This document shows, piece after piece, positions 26,887-36,297 of a DNA stretch of 64,000 nt (positions are counted from its first letter, which is position 1; every line of letters starts with the position of its first letter). The notes below the pieces were generated by a model. That model did no database searches. It was given only the letters and a program-made list of their open reading frames with translations, and was not told the origin of the DNA. Origin of the DNA: Sinorhizobium meliloti 4H41 (GTDB taxonomy: Bacteria; Pseudomonadota; Alphaproteobacteria; Rhizobiales; Rhizobiaceae); contig NZ_AQWP01000003.1 in NCBI RefSeq assembly GCF_000375585.1, forward strand, positions 82,839 to 146,838, written 5' to 3'. Position numbers and translations under genes: made by a program.

Positions 26887-27651
26887 CTACAGCAGGCTAC
26901 CGCCGAGACACTCCCGCAGGTTCTCTACTATCTCCGCGATCCAGACGTCGTTCATCAGTTCCAGCGGCGCATTGAATGAAACCGCAACATTCACTTCGTA
27001 TTGGCCACGTCGCGGGACCGGTAGGCCGATGCCGCCCTCGCCGGGCAGATAATAGCCCATATTGACCGCATAGCCGCGATCGCGCGCCTCGCTTACAAGT
27101 TTCGTCACGACACCGGCATCGACGTGTCGCAGCGCCGGGTGCGTTGCATAGCGCTCGGAATTCGCTTCGATGATCTGTGCCGCATTGTCCTCCGGCAGCA
27201 TGGAAAGCAAGGCCACGCTTCCCGCGGCAACGCCCATGGGCACGCGCGCGCCCACGCCCATCGTGAACTGCCTGCGCGTGGATCGGCTGACCATTTCGGC
27301 GCAAACGGCATCCACGCCTGCCTGCACCATCAGATAGACGGTGAACCCGGTGCGCCGCGCGAATTCGGTCATGCCGGGCCGGATCAGTTGAATCTGGGAC
27401 TCCAGCCGCTCCTGCCGTTTGGCGAGCATTTGGATTGCCGGGCCCAGCCGGTAGTGCCCGTAGCGCCCCGCCGCCTCGGCAAAACCTTTCTGCAGCAGCG
27501 CGGCCACACTGCGGTGGGCGGCCGACTTCGCGCTCCCCGTCCTTCGGGCGATTTCGGCGAGACTCAATCCGTCCGGCCCTGCGTCCCCGAGGACGATCAG
27601 TATCTCCAATGCCCTCTCTGCGTTGAGGGAGGAGCCGACGCTTCCAGACAT
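26887..27651 (-). CDS. IclR-family transcriptional regulator
   Basis: 254 residues: N-terminal winged helix (ALEILIVLGDAGPDGLSLAEIARRTGSAKSAAHRSVAALLQKGF) and C-terminal IclR effector domain (GFTVYLMVQAGVDAVCAEMVSRS; LPGEGGIGLPVPR). It is divergent from the peptide-type ABC/oxidase cluster and is the obvious candidate to control it, with a substrate or breakdown product as effector. Confidence 0.9.
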   Translation of the reverse strand: MSGSVGSSLNAERALEILIVLGDAGPDGLSLAEIARRTGSAKSAAHRSVAALLQKGFAEAAGRYGHYRLGPAIQMLAKRQERLESQIQLIRPGMTEFARRTGFTVYLMVQAGVDAVCAEMVSRSTRRQFTMGVGARVPMGVAAGSVALLSMLPEDNAAQIIEANSERYATHPALRHVDAGVVTKLVSEARDRGYAVNMGYYLPGEGGIGLPVPRRGQYEVNVAVSFNAPLELMNDVWIAEIVENLRECLGGSLL

Positions 27652-27664
27652 AATGCCACCTACG

Positions 27665-27692
27665 TTATATTCCTATAATCGGAACAATATAG
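27665..27692. promoter_or_regulatory. AT-rich imperfect palindrome between IclR gene and ABC operon
   Basis: TATATTCC, TATAATC, GGAACAATATA: an imperfect palindrome in a GC-rich region, next to the IclR gene start and upstream of the divergent operon. It is the best candidate for the IclR operator. Confidence 0.45.
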
Positions 27693-27845
27693 GCGTTTTC
27701 GTATCGATTAAAGGAATTTGTTGACATGGTGGACGATTGCCAGCATCGTGATCACCAAGGAAACGGAGTTTTCCGGACAGGAGAGGAGGCTGTCGCTCAC
27801 CGGTTTCCTGCGCCCGATCGTCGGCGCAGGCGTCGGCCGGGTATG

Positions 27846-27885
27846 CTTTGTCAGGCGCCTCCGTCCTGCCCGGGGTCTGACAAAG
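27846..27885 (+). promoter_or_regulatory. Leader hairpin before the ABC permease start
   Basis: Perfect 9-base arms CTTTGTCAG and CTGACAAAG with a 22-base GC-rich loop; the second arm ends 9 bases before the ATG, so the hairpin touches the ribosome-binding region. It could modulate translation of the operon. Confidence 0.4.
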
Positions 27886-27894
27886 GGCGAGTGT

Positions 27895-28836
27895 ATGCTG
27901 CCATTTCTGATCAAGCGCCTGGGGTTCGCGATCCTGACCCTGTTCAGCGTGCTTACCCTGGTTTTTCTGATCGTGAGGGTTCTGCCGGGGGACCCGGCGC
28001 TCGTCATTCTCGGAGACCAGGCGAGTCCGGCCAGCATCGCTGCCCTGCATGCCCGGCTCGGCCTCGACCAGCCCGTTCTCGTGCAATACGGCCAGTTTCT
28101 CCTGCAAGCGGTGCAGGGCGACCTCGGCAAGTCGATGGTGACCGGCCGGCCGGTTTCGGAAGAAATTCTCGCAGTTCTGCCCTATACGATGGAGCTGACT
28201 ATCGCGGCACTCGCCCTCGGCGTGGTGCTGGGCGTTCCCGCCGGCGTCTGGGCTGCCGTAAGGCGCAATCGCCTCCCGGACTACCTTCTGCGTTTCATCT
28301 CACTGCTCGGCCTTTCGCTTCCGGCCTTTGTCGCGGCAATCGTACTGCTGATGGTTTTTGCGATCCAGTTCCGCTGGTTTCCCGTCATCAGCGCAGGCAG
28401 CGGTGAAACGATAGCCGACCGGCTTCGGCAAATGGCGCTGCCTACACTGGCGCTTGCACTGATCATGATGGCCTACATCACCCGCGTGACCCGCTCGGCC
28501 ATGCTGGAGGTGCTCAATCAGGATTTCGTGCGCACGGCACGCGCCAAGGGTGCCACCCCCGCCGCCGTGATCTGGAGGCATGCTCTCGGAAACTGCATGA
28601 TCCCGATCACCACGGTCGTCGGGCTCTATCTCGGCATTCTGATCGGCAATTCGGTTCTGACGGAGATCGTGTTCTCGCGCCCCGGCCTGGGCAAGCTGAT
28701 CCTCACGGCACTCACGCAGCGGGACTACACGCTGCTTCAAGGCATGATCGTCATCTACACGCTGATGGTCGTCGTCGTGAACCTGCTGACCGACCTGACC
28801 TATGGCTTTCTCGATCCGAGGGTGCAGTACAAATGA
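27895..28836 (+). CDS. Peptide/nickel-type ABC transporter permease 1 (DppB-like)
   Basis: 313 residues, about six membrane helices, with the DppB start MLPFLIKRLGFAILTLFSVL, the LVRVLPGDPA-like motif (IVRVLPGDPA) and the EAA loop VRTARAKGATPAAVIWRHALGN. It forms the membrane channel with the next permease. The ATG at 27895 fits the DppB start; the frame extends further but without similarity. The next gene overlaps by 4 bases. Confidence 0.92.
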   Translation: MLPFLIKRLGFAILTLFSVLTLVFLIVRVLPGDPALVILGDQASPASIAALHARLGLDQPVLVQYGQFLLQAVQGDLGKSMVTGRPVSEEILAVLPYTMELTIAALALGVVLGVPAGVWAAVRRNRLPDYLLRFISLLGLSLPAFVAAIVLLMVFAIQFRWFPVISAGSGETIADRLRQMALPTLALALIMMAYITRVTRSAMLEVLNQDFVRTARAKGATPAAVIWRHALGNCMIPITTVVGLYLGILIGNSVLTEIVFSRPGLGKLILTALTQRDYTLLQGMIVIYTLMVVVVNLLTDLTYGFLDPRVQYK

Positions 28837-29714
28837 CCGACGCCACCGTTACACCCTCACGGCCGATCAGCCGCAGAAGCGCCTTTCGTGATTTTGCCGC
28901 ACAATTGAACGCATCGACCTGGATCGGCATGCTCATCGTTCTGGCGCTGGTCCTGGCCGCGATCTTCGCGCCGCAGCTGGCGACGCACGATCCTGCAAGT
29001 CAGAACATCATGGACCAGCTGGCCGAGCCGGGCGCAAACTTCTGGCTGGGCGCTGACCAGTTCGGTCGAGACATCTGGTCGCGGATCCTCTACGGCGCAC
29101 GATACTCGCTGACCATCGGGTTCTTCGCCATCCTGACGGCGCTGATCGTCGGCACGTTGATCGGCATGATCGCCGGCTATGTCGGCGGCCGCATAGACAT
29201 CGTCTTCATGCAAATCATGGATGTGGTGCTGGCTTTTCCCTCGCTCATTCTCGGCCTCGCGCTCGTGGCGTTGATGGGCGCCACGCTGACCAACATCATC
29301 ATCGCGATCGCATTCACGGCAACGCCGGCTTTCGCCCGCATCGCCCGTGCCGGCGTCATTACACAGCGCGACCGCGAATATGTACAGGCGTGCCAGGCAA
29401 TGGGCTTCTCGGGACCGAGAATTCTGTTTAGGCACATCATGCCGGCGATCCTGCCGGAGGTGATGGTCATGGCCTCGCTGTGGATGGCCACTGCCGTGCG
29501 CACCGAAGCGTCTTTGGCGTTCATCGGTCTGGGGCTGGCGCCGCCGACACCGACCTGGGGCGGCATGGTGCGCGACGGGTTCGACAACATACTGAGCTCT
29601 TTCCATCTCGCACTCGTCCCCAGCTTGGCGATTCTGCTTCTGGTCCTTGCCTTCAACCTGATCGGCGATGGCCTGCGCGATGCCATCGACCCCCGCCTTA
29701 AGGATGCCTCGTGA
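28833..29714 (+). CDS. Peptide/nickel-type ABC transporter permease 2 (DppC-like)
   Basis: 293 residues, DppC-like: WLGADQFGRDIWSRILYGARYSL signature after the first helix, EAA loop QACQAMGFSGPRILFRHIMP and a C-terminal GDGLRDAIDPRLK. Start overlaps the previous stop (ATGA) and its stop overlaps the ATPase start (TGATG). Confidence 0.93.
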   Translation: MTDATVTPSRPISRRSAFRDFAAQLNASTWIGMLIVLALVLAAIFAPQLATHDPASQNIMDQLAEPGANFWLGADQFGRDIWSRILYGARYSLTIGFFAILTALIVGTLIGMIAGYVGGRIDIVFMQIMDVVLAFPSLILGLALVALMGATLTNIIIAIAFTATPAFARIARAGVITQRDREYVQACQAMGFSGPRILFRHIMPAILPEVMVMASLWMATAVRTEASLAFIGLGLAPPTPTWGGMVRDGFDNILSSFHLALVPSLAILLLVLAFNLIGDGLRDAIDPRLKDAS

Positions 29715-31486
29715 TGGAGAAGAAGCCTGTCATCTCGGTCCGCAATCTCAGCGTCTCCTTCGGTCGCACCACGGTTGTTCATGATCTCAGCTTCGACATC
29801 GCTGCGGGGAGCACTCTCGCGCTGGTCGGAGAATCCGGCTCCGGAAAATCGGTTACCTCGCTTGCCATCATGCGGCTCCTGCCCGAGCGCGTCGCACGAG
29901 CCGGAGGCTCGATCACGCTTGATGATCGTGACCTCCTGACACTGGCCGAACCGGAAATGCGGCAGGTGCGCGGCGGGCGGATCAGCATGATCTTCCAGGA
30001 GCCGATGACGTCGCTGAACCCGGTCCAGCGCGTGGGCGACCAGCTCGCCGAGGTGATCCGCATCCATAGGGGGCTCAAAGGTGCGGCGTTGAAGGAAGCC
30101 GTACTGGAGATGCTGCGGAAGGTGCGTATCCCCGACCCGGAAGCGCGCATGCACCAGTACCCGCACACCTTTTCCGGCGGAATGCGGCAGCGCGTGATGA
30201 TCGCCATGGCTCTCGCCTGCGATCCCGCGCTGATCATCGCCGACGAGCCGACGACCGCACTCGACGTGACGGTTCAGGCTCAGACGCTGGCCCTGCTGAA
30301 AGACCTTCAGCGTGAGACCGGCGCTGCGGTTCTGTTCATCACGCACGACATGGGCGTCGTCGCCGAGCTGGCCGACAATGTGCTGGTCATGCGCCGGGGA
30401 CGCGAAATCGAGAGCGGCACCGTCCACGAGGTCTTCTCCAATCCGAAGGACGCCTATACCCGCAGCCTGATAGAAGCCGCTCCCAGCCTCGTGGGAAAAC
30501 TCAGCGAGATCAGCGTTCCTGCTCAGCCGGTGCAAGGCGTGCCGGCCTCGATCACCGGCGAAACGCCCGTACTCGACGTTACCGACCTCACCGTGCGCTT
30601 TCCCGTACGCAGTGGATTCTTCGGTCGCCTGACGGGAATGGTTCACGCGGTCGAACGTGCATCGCTTGCCATAACGAAAGGCGAAACGCTCGGTCTGGTG
30701 GGGGAGTCCGGCTCCGGCAAGTCGACGATCGGCAAGGCCGTCATAAACCTCGCGCCGATCGGTTCCGGCGATGTGCGGGTGTGCGGGCAGCGCGTGGACT
30801 ATGACGACCCGCAGAGCCTCGCCCGTATGCGGCGCGACGTGCAGATGATATTCCAGGATCCCTACGGGTCGCTCGATGCCCGGCAGACGATCGGCTCTGC
30901 GATCATGGAGCCCATGCAGGTCCATGGGCTCGCCAGGGGCGCCGAAGCCTTCGAGAAGATGCAATGGCTGATGGAGCGGGTGGGCCTCGACCCGTCGCGC
31001 GCCTCGAGCCTGCCGCACGAGTTTTCGGGCGGCCAACGGCAGCGCATCTGCATCGCGCGCTCACTGGCGATGTCGCCGAAGCTCATCATCGCCGACGAAG
31101 CGGTCTCCGCGCTCGATGTGGCGATCAAAGGCCAGATCATCGACCTGATGATCGACCTGCAGAAGGAATTCGGCGTCTCCTATCTGTTCATCAGCCACGA
31201 TATGGCCGCGGTAGAACGGATCTGCGATCGGGTGGCGGTCATGTATTTCGGCGAGATCGTCGAGATCGGCAAGACCGAGGACGTTATCGGCCGGCCGGGC
31301 CACGAATATACCAGGCGCCTGCTTTCGGCCATCCCGATCACCCATCCGGACCAGCGCGGACGGCGCCCGCCCCAGGGCGTGGACGTCACCCAGCCGCGCA
31401 GTCCCATCAAGCCACTCGCATATCAGGCCCCGGCCCCCCGCTGGTCCATGGCCTCCGAAGGGCACTTCATCCGCAGTGCGACCTGA
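29714..31486 (+). CDS. Fused double ATPase of peptide-type ABC transporter (DppD-DppF/GsiA-like)
   Basis: 590 residues with two complete ABC domains. First: Walker A GESGSGKSVTS near residue 37, signature FSGGMRQRVMI, Walker B LIIADEPTTALD. Second: Walker A GESGSGKSTIG near residue 330, signature FSGGQRQRICI, Walker B LIIADEAVSALD (Ala instead of Pro). Such fusions power dipeptide, oligopeptide or glutathione uptake. The ATG at 29714 overlaps the permease stop. Confidence 0.93.
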   Translation: MEKKPVISVRNLSVSFGRTTVVHDLSFDIAAGSTLALVGESGSGKSVTSLAIMRLLPERVARAGGSITLDDRDLLTLAEPEMRQVRGGRISMIFQEPMTSLNPVQRVGDQLAEVIRIHRGLKGAALKEAVLEMLRKVRIPDPEARMHQYPHTFSGGMRQRVMIAMALACDPALIIADEPTTALDVTVQAQTLALLKDLQRETGAAVLFITHDMGVVAELADNVLVMRRGREIESGTVHEVFSNPKDAYTRSLIEAAPSLVGKLSEISVPAQPVQGVPASITGETPVLDVTDLTVRFPVRSGFFGRLTGMVHAVERASLAITKGETLGLVGESGSGKSTIGKAVINLAPIGSGDVRVCGQRVDYDDPQSLARMRRDVQMIFQDPYGSLDARQTIGSAIMEPMQVHGLARGAEAFEKMQWLMERVGLDPSRASSLPHEFSGGQRQRICIARSLAMSPKLIIADEAVSALDVAIKGQIIDLMIDLQKEFGVSYLFISHDMAAVERICDRVAVMYFGEIVEIGKTEDVIGRPGHEYTRRLLSAIPITHPDQRGRRPPQGVDVTQPRSPIKPLAYQAPAPRWSMASEGHFIRSAT

Positions 31487-31511
31487 CCTCCAACGCAGAA
31501 GGACTACCGAC

Positions 31512-32879
31512 TTGCACACGATCGAAGAGCTTGCAGCCTTTGTCGCCGGCTGCCCGGCGGCAGACATAGGGGGGCAGGCGCGTGAAGCCGCGTCGCTTCT
31601 CTTGGCCGACCTGATGGCTGCGACGGCCGCCGGCCTGCACTCGCCTCTTGCGACGGCCGCCCGCGAAGCCGCCGTCGATCTGTACGGAACCGGACCGGCG
31701 GCAGTCTGGCTGACCGACATCAACCTTTCGCCCGCCGGGGCGGCCATGGCCAATGCCGCGGCGGCCAGCGCCCTCGACATCGACGACGGCCACCGCGGTG
31801 CCGCCGGTCACGCCGGAGCAGGCGTCATCCCCGCGGCCTTGGCCGTGGGGCAGGCGTCGGGCTCGAGCGACGAGCAGATCATGAGCGCGATTGTACTCGG
31901 TTACGACGTCGCGCTGCGCGTGGCGTCGTCTCGTCCCACCTCGACTATCGACACCTACAGCAGTGGCCGCTGGGTGGGCTACGGAGCTGCCGCTGCTGCC
32001 GGACGACTGCTCGGCTTGACCGCCGGACAGCTTGCAAATGCAATGGCCATTGCCGGCGCCGAGGGGCCCATAAGCTTTCCGACCGGCAGCTCGAAATATC
32101 AGGGAACCACCGTGAAGGAGGCGATCCCGCCGGCGGTGACGGCGGGGCTGACCGGCGCCTATCGCGCACGCGCCGGAGCGACCGGCCCCCTCGACCTTCT
32201 GGACAGGCCCTCGCATTTCGACCGCGAAGTCCTGACCGGCGGCCTCGGGCAGAGCTGGTGGCTGCAGCAGTGTTACCTCAAACCCTATGCCTGCTGCCGG
32301 TACATGCACGCTGCAATCGACGCGGTTGTCCAGTTGCACCAGCCCGGCAAGGCGATCCGCAGCCTTCGGATCGAGACGTTTCCGCAGGGACTGAGGCTTT
32401 CGAACGCCCGCACGCCGAAATCGCTCGAAGCCGGGCAATACAGCTTCTACTTCAGCTGCGCTCTGGCAGCCTTGTACGGGCCATCGGCCCTGCAACCCGT
32501 CGATCCGGACCGGTTGCAAGATCCGGACGTGCTCGATCTCGCCGGCCACATCGAGCTGGTAGCGCATGAGGACTTTGCCGGCTCGTTCCCCGGGGGCACG
32601 CCCTGCCGCGTGATCATCGATCAGGGTGAAGGTCCGCAGACCGCCACCGTCCTCCACCCGCTCGGCGACGTCGCCAATCCGATGTCGCGCGAACAGGTGA
32701 AAGAGAAATTCCGCAGGATCGGCGCGGCAAGCGTCGACTCCGGCTGGCTGAACGACATTCTCCCGGCACTCGACGGGATCCTGGACCATGGTTTTGGGCC
32801 GCTTTTCTCCGTGCTGAACCCTCGCCAATACAATCTGAACAAACGCAACATCATGCTAATCAAGGAGGTAGCGCAATGA
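31512..32879 (+). CDS. MmgE/PrpD-family protein
   Basis: 455 residues similar to the MmgE/PrpD group (2-methylcitrate dehydratase-like; also found with other ligands): ASALDIDDGHRGAAGHAGAGVIPAALA, LTAGQLANAMAIAGAEG and the C-terminal domain LKPYACCRYMHAAIDA. The start is taken as TTG 31512 because AGAAGGAC stands just upstream; a GTG start at 31476 would overlap the ATPase gene. Its place inside an ABC uptake operon suggests it works on the imported compound, perhaps a hydratase, epimerase or cis-trans isomerase. Substrate unknown. Confidence 0.82.
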   Translation: MHTIEELAAFVAGCPAADIGGQAREAASLLLADLMAATAAGLHSPLATAAREAAVDLYGTGPAAVWLTDINLSPAGAAMANAAAASALDIDDGHRGAAGHAGAGVIPAALAVGQASGSSDEQIMSAIVLGYDVALRVASSRPTSTIDTYSSGRWVGYGAAAAAGRLLGLTAGQLANAMAIAGAEGPISFPTGSSKYQGTTVKEAIPPAVTAGLTGAYRARAGATGPLDLLDRPSHFDREVLTGGLGQSWWLQQCYLKPYACCRYMHAAIDAVVQLHQPGKAIRSLRIETFPQGLRLSNARTPKSLEAGQYSFYFSCALAALYGPSALQPVDPDRLQDPDVLDLAGHIELVAHEDFAGSFPGGTPCRVIIDQGEGPQTATVLHPLGDVANPMSREQVKEKFRRIGAASVDSGWLNDILPALDGILDHGFGPLFSVLNPRQYNLNKRNIMLIKEVAQ

Positions 32880-34441
32880 TGCAATTCAAGTTCCCGAGGG
32901 CTCTGGTCCTGGCGGCGATTATGGCTGGCAGCGCGCTCGCTCCCTTGCCGGCGATGGCCGCAAAGACGGAGCTCACTCTCGGCGCGGCAGCAGCCGACAT
33001 CGGCAATCTCGATCCTCATTATTCGGCGAGCACCACCGACCGCACCCTGGTCGCCTGGATATTCGGCGGCCTGGTCCGCTTCGCTCCCGGCACGACAGAC
33101 CCCGCCTCGATCGAACCGGACCTTGCCGAAAGCTGGGAATCCAGCCCCGACAAGCTGGTCTGGACCTTCAAACTGCGCAAGGGTGTCCAGTTCCACCACA
33201 ACTATGGTGAAGTGACCGCCGAGGACGTCGTCTTCAGCCTGCAGAAGGCAGCGGATCCCGAGCGTTCGGCCTTCGCCACCGACTACGCCTCCTTCGACAA
33301 GATCGAGGCAGTCGATCCCTATACCGTACGCATCACGCTGAAGAACGCCATTCCGAGCGTGCTGGGTCCGTTGGCGAACTATGCCGGCGGCTTCATCGTC
33401 AGCAAGAAGGCCTACGAAGAACGGGCGGAGAGCTTCTCGCGCCGTCCGGTCGGTTTCGGTCCGTTCCAGCTCGACTCGATCGAGCCCGGCGTGGCCGTGC
33501 ATTTCAGTGCCCACAAGGATTATTTCCGCGGCGCGCCGAAACTGACGAAGGTGACGTATCGCTTCCTCAATGCTGCGGCTGCCCGCGATCTGGCGTTCCT
33601 CGCCGGTGAAGTCGACGCGGCCACAGGGCTTGCGGACCCGAATTGGCTGAAACGCACCCTGGCGGTCGACGGCACCACCGTGGACATCTTCGATCCAGCC
33701 GAATTGACCGTGCTGCACATCAACACCAAGAAGGCGCCGTTCGACGACATCCGGGTCCGTCGTGCCTTGGCCTACGCCGTGGATCCGAGCCGTGTCGCCG
33801 CCTATCGCGGAACCGAATTCACCCGCGTGGGAAAGTCGGTCATTCCCTCGAACAATCTCGGCTACACCGAGGACAACGGCCTGGTGGCCTTCGATGCGGA
33901 AAAGGCCAAGGCACTGCTTGCCGAGGCAGGCCATCCGGACGGCATCACGGTCAAGATGATCTCAAGCCAGCTGCCGAGCTATGAATCCTCGAACCAGATC
34001 CTTCAGGCTCAGCTTCGAGAGGCAGGCTTCAATCTCGAGCTGCAACCGGTCGAGCACGCCACCTGGCACCAGATGATCCGCCAGGACCTGAGCCCGCTCG
34101 TGACCTATGGCGCGGCTCGCTTCCCGGTAGCGGATGTCTATCTCAGCCAGTTCTTCCATTCGAACAGCGCCATCGGATCGCCCGCTGCCGTGACGAACTT
34201 CAGCCATTGCGACGTGGCCGACAAGCAGATCGAGGCAGCTCGTGTCGAAACCGATCCGGAAAAGCAGCTGGAGCTGTGGCACGAAGCACAGCGGCTGATC
34301 ATCGAGGCGGTCTGCGGGGTTCCGATAACCGAGACCGCAGGTGTTTGGGCGCGGCGCAAGAACCTGGACTGGGGCTTCGACTTCAAGGGCTCGATGTCGC
34401 TCGGGCCGCTGGTGACCGAACTCACTCATTTCACGGAATAG
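32876..34441 (+). CDS. Extracellular solute-binding protein family 5 (peptide-type)
   Basis: 521 residues with signal peptide (cleavage after PLPAMAA, about residue 31) and the SBP_bac_5 pattern: IEPDLAESWESSPDKLVWTFKLRKGVQFHH, VRRALAYAVDPSRV, KAKALLAEAGHPDG. It delivers the ligand to the upstream permease/ATPase set. The start overlaps the previous stop (ATGA). Placing the binding-protein gene last among the transport genes is uncommon. Confidence 0.92.
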   Translation: MMQFKFPRALVLAAIMAGSALAPLPAMAAKTELTLGAAAADIGNLDPHYSASTTDRTLVAWIFGGLVRFAPGTTDPASIEPDLAESWESSPDKLVWTFKLRKGVQFHHNYGEVTAEDVVFSLQKAADPERSAFATDYASFDKIEAVDPYTVRITLKNAIPSVLGPLANYAGGFIVSKKAYEERAESFSRRPVGFGPFQLDSIEPGVAVHFSAHKDYFRGAPKLTKVTYRFLNAAAARDLAFLAGEVDAATGLADPNWLKRTLAVDGTTVDIFDPAELTVLHINTKKAPFDDIRVRRALAYAVDPSRVAAYRGTEFTRVGKSVIPSNNLGYTEDNGLVAFDAEKAKALLAEAGHPDGITVKMISSQLPSYESSNQILQAQLREAGFNLELQPVEHATWHQMIRQDLSPLVTYGAARFPVADVYLSQFFHSNSAIGSPAAVTNFSHCDVADKQIEAARVETDPEKQLELWHEAQRLIIEAVCGVPITETAGVWARRKNLDWGFDFKGSMSLGPLVTELTHFTE

Positions 34442-34449
34442 CAATCCAC

Positions 34450-34471
34450 GGGCTGCGGGAAACCGCAGCCC
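34450..34471 (+). terminator. Compact GNRA hairpin after the binding-protein gene
   Basis: GGGCTGCGG, GAAA loop, CCGCAGCCC, only 9 bases after the stop. It probably stabilises the upstream mRNA end or partly terminates before the oxidase gene. Confidence 0.6.
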
Positions 34472-34495
34472 AAATCATTGTGTGATGAACCCATT

Positions 34496-35791
34496 ATGTC
34501 CAAAGAGATTTTCCCGATCTATTCCAGCCCATGCGGCTGGAACGCAATGCTCCCGAAGCGCACACCCCGCTCCCCGTTGCAGAGCGACCGTACCGTCGAT
34601 TATGCCATCGTGGGTGCCGGCTACACCGGCCTGGCGATCGCGCGCCGGCTCCGTGAACTCGATCCGCAGGCAAGCATTGCCGTGTTCGAGGCATCATCCG
34701 TCGGAGAAGGATCTTCGGCCCGCAATTCCGGCTTCACCGGGTCTGAAGTGCTGCCTCGCACCGCCACCCTTGCCGGCGCCGAGAAAGCGCGGCGTCAAAC
34801 GGCTCTGATGAGGGAAGCCTTCGACTGGCTCAAAGGCATGATTGCAGGTGCCGGCATCGAATGCGAGCTGCAGAAAGTCGGATCGATCCGCGCTGCGGCG
34901 ACGGAAGCCGGCGAGGCCTCGCTGAGGCAGGTCGTCGAAGTCGCGAAAGCCAACGGAATAAGCCACACGGTGCTGGGGCGGAACGAAATAGCCGAGCGCA
35001 TCGGATCGGATTATTACCGCTTCGGCCTCTACCTGAACGACACCTATTTGCTGCAACCGGCAGCCCTCATTCGCGGCCTGGCCGACTCCCTGCCGGACGG
35101 CATCGATCTTTACGAAGATACGGCGGTCCAACGATTGAAGCGGAACGGCGGGGGCTGGGAGCTCCTGACCGATGGCGGCGTCGTGCGCGCGCGAAGCGTC
35201 GCTCTCGCAAACAACGGGTTCATCCGGCGTTTCGGCTATCTCAAGCTCCGCATGACCACGATCTTTACCTATGCCGCGGTGACGTGCCCGGTCCCCGAGG
35301 CCGACCTCGGCCATCTCGGCCAGTCGCCGTCATGGGGTCTCCTGCCCTCTCATCGGCTTGGGACGACTTTGCGGCGTATCGGGCGCGACCGTCTCATGGT
35401 GCGCTCCCTTTATGCCCACGAGCACGAAGTGCCCGTGGAGGAGGCGTCGGCGAAGTTGCGCGACCGCTTTGTTCGGCGATGGCCGGGCCTGGGCCATGTG
35501 GACCTGGAATATGTCTGGGGCGGCGCGACGGCGTTCACCATGAATGGCGCGCCGTGGTGGGGCAAGCTCGATGACGGCCTTTTCGCGTCCGGCGGCTGTA
35601 ATGGCAGCGGGATAGCGAAAGGCACGATGCTCGGCCGGCATCTCGCCGAGCTGATGCTCGGCACCGGCGATCCGGCAAAGGTCAGCGGCGCGATGGGAAC
35701 GGCCAGCCTGATCGCCCCCGAACCCTTCCGCAGCATTGGCTTCCAGATCGTCTCGGCGATCGAGAGCCGCAAAGCGGGCCTGGAAGCCTAG
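34496..35791 (+). CDS. FAD-dependent amine/amino-acid oxidoreductase (DAO family)
   Basis: 431 residues. FAD-binding VDYAIVGAGYTGLAIARRL near the N-terminus, GSSARNSGFTG (the DAO-family substrate/FAD loop), ALANNGF and a C-terminal GGCNGSGIAKGTMLGRHLAEL. This arrangement matches gamma-glutamylputrescine or glycine/sarcosine-type oxidases. It would oxidise a C-N bond of the imported compound, giving an imine; a RidA-type imine deaminase gene follows, which fits. Start at 34496 chosen by similarity; the ribosome site is weak. Confidence 0.88.
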   Translation: MSKEIFPIYSSPCGWNAMLPKRTPRSPLQSDRTVDYAIVGAGYTGLAIARRLRELDPQASIAVFEASSVGEGSSARNSGFTGSEVLPRTATLAGAEKARRQTALMREAFDWLKGMIAGAGIECELQKVGSIRAAATEAGEASLRQVVEVAKANGISHTVLGRNEIAERIGSDYYRFGLYLNDTYLLQPAALIRGLADSLPDGIDLYEDTAVQRLKRNGGGWELLTDGGVVRARSVALANNGFIRRFGYLKLRMTTIFTYAAVTCPVPEADLGHLGQSPSWGLLPSHRLGTTLRRIGRDRLMVRSLYAHEHEVPVEEASAKLRDRFVRRWPGLGHVDLEYVWGGATAFTMNGAPWWGKLDDGLFASGGCNGSGIAKGTMLGRHLAELMLGTGDPAKVSGAMGTASLIAPEPFRSIGFQIVSAIESRKAGLEA

Positions 35792-35868
35792 AAAGTTTGA
35801 ACGACGCACTTCCGGATGGAAAGCCGATACGCACTTTTCCTGGAAGTACTCTAAGGGAAGAACCGATC

Positions 35869-36237
35869 ATGAAAGTGGAACGCTTTGACGTGAACGCACG
35901 CAGAAGCCGCCTCGTGAAATACAACGGCGTCTGTTACCTCTCCGGCCAGTTTTCCGACAATGCCGGTGACGTCGCCACCCAGACGCGGGAAACGCTGGCG
36001 AAAATCGACGAGTTGCTTGCACGCGCAGGAACGGACAAGTCACGCCTGCTGACCGCCGAAGTCTGGATTACCAGCATGGCCGATTTTGCCGCGATGGATG
36101 CGGTCTGGAAGGAATGGGTGGCGCCGCAGAATCCGCCAACTCGATGCTGCTGCGCCGTCGAGCTCGGCGACCCGGGCATGCGGGTAGAGATCATGGTGAC
36201 CGCAGCCTTCGGCGATGCGGAGGTGATGGAGCTTTAG
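35869..36237 (+). CDS. RidA-family (enamine/imine deaminase-like) protein
   Basis: 122 residues with the RidA fold signatures: NGVCYLSGQ, ETLAKIDELLARAGTDKSRLLTAEVWITSMADF and DPGMRVEIMVTAA, where the Arg of GMRVEI corresponds to the catalytic RidA arginine. RidA removes reactive enamine/imine intermediates formed by PLP or flavin enzymes, so it pairs logically with the FAD oxidase upstream. The ATG at 35869 follows AAGGGAAG. Confidence 0.88.
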   Translation: MKVERFDVNARRSRLVKYNGVCYLSGQFSDNAGDVATQTRETLAKIDELLARAGTDKSRLLTAEVWITSMADFAAMDAVWKEWVAPQNPPTRCCCAVELGDPGMRVEIMVTAAFGDAEVMEL

Positions 36238-36242
36238 AGCAA

Positions 36243-36294
36243 GCCAGCGTGCGTGCGGGAACGCTTTGCGAACCTTCCCGCACGCACGCTTGGC
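36243..36294. terminator. Bidirectional terminator between RidA and symporter genes
   Basis: Perfect 16-base arms AGCGTGCGTGCGGGAA (36246-36261) and TTCCCGCACGCACGCT (36275-36290) with a 13-base loop, extended by GCC/GGC pairs beyond a bulge, between convergent genes. Confidence 0.8.
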
Positions 36295-36297
36295 AAG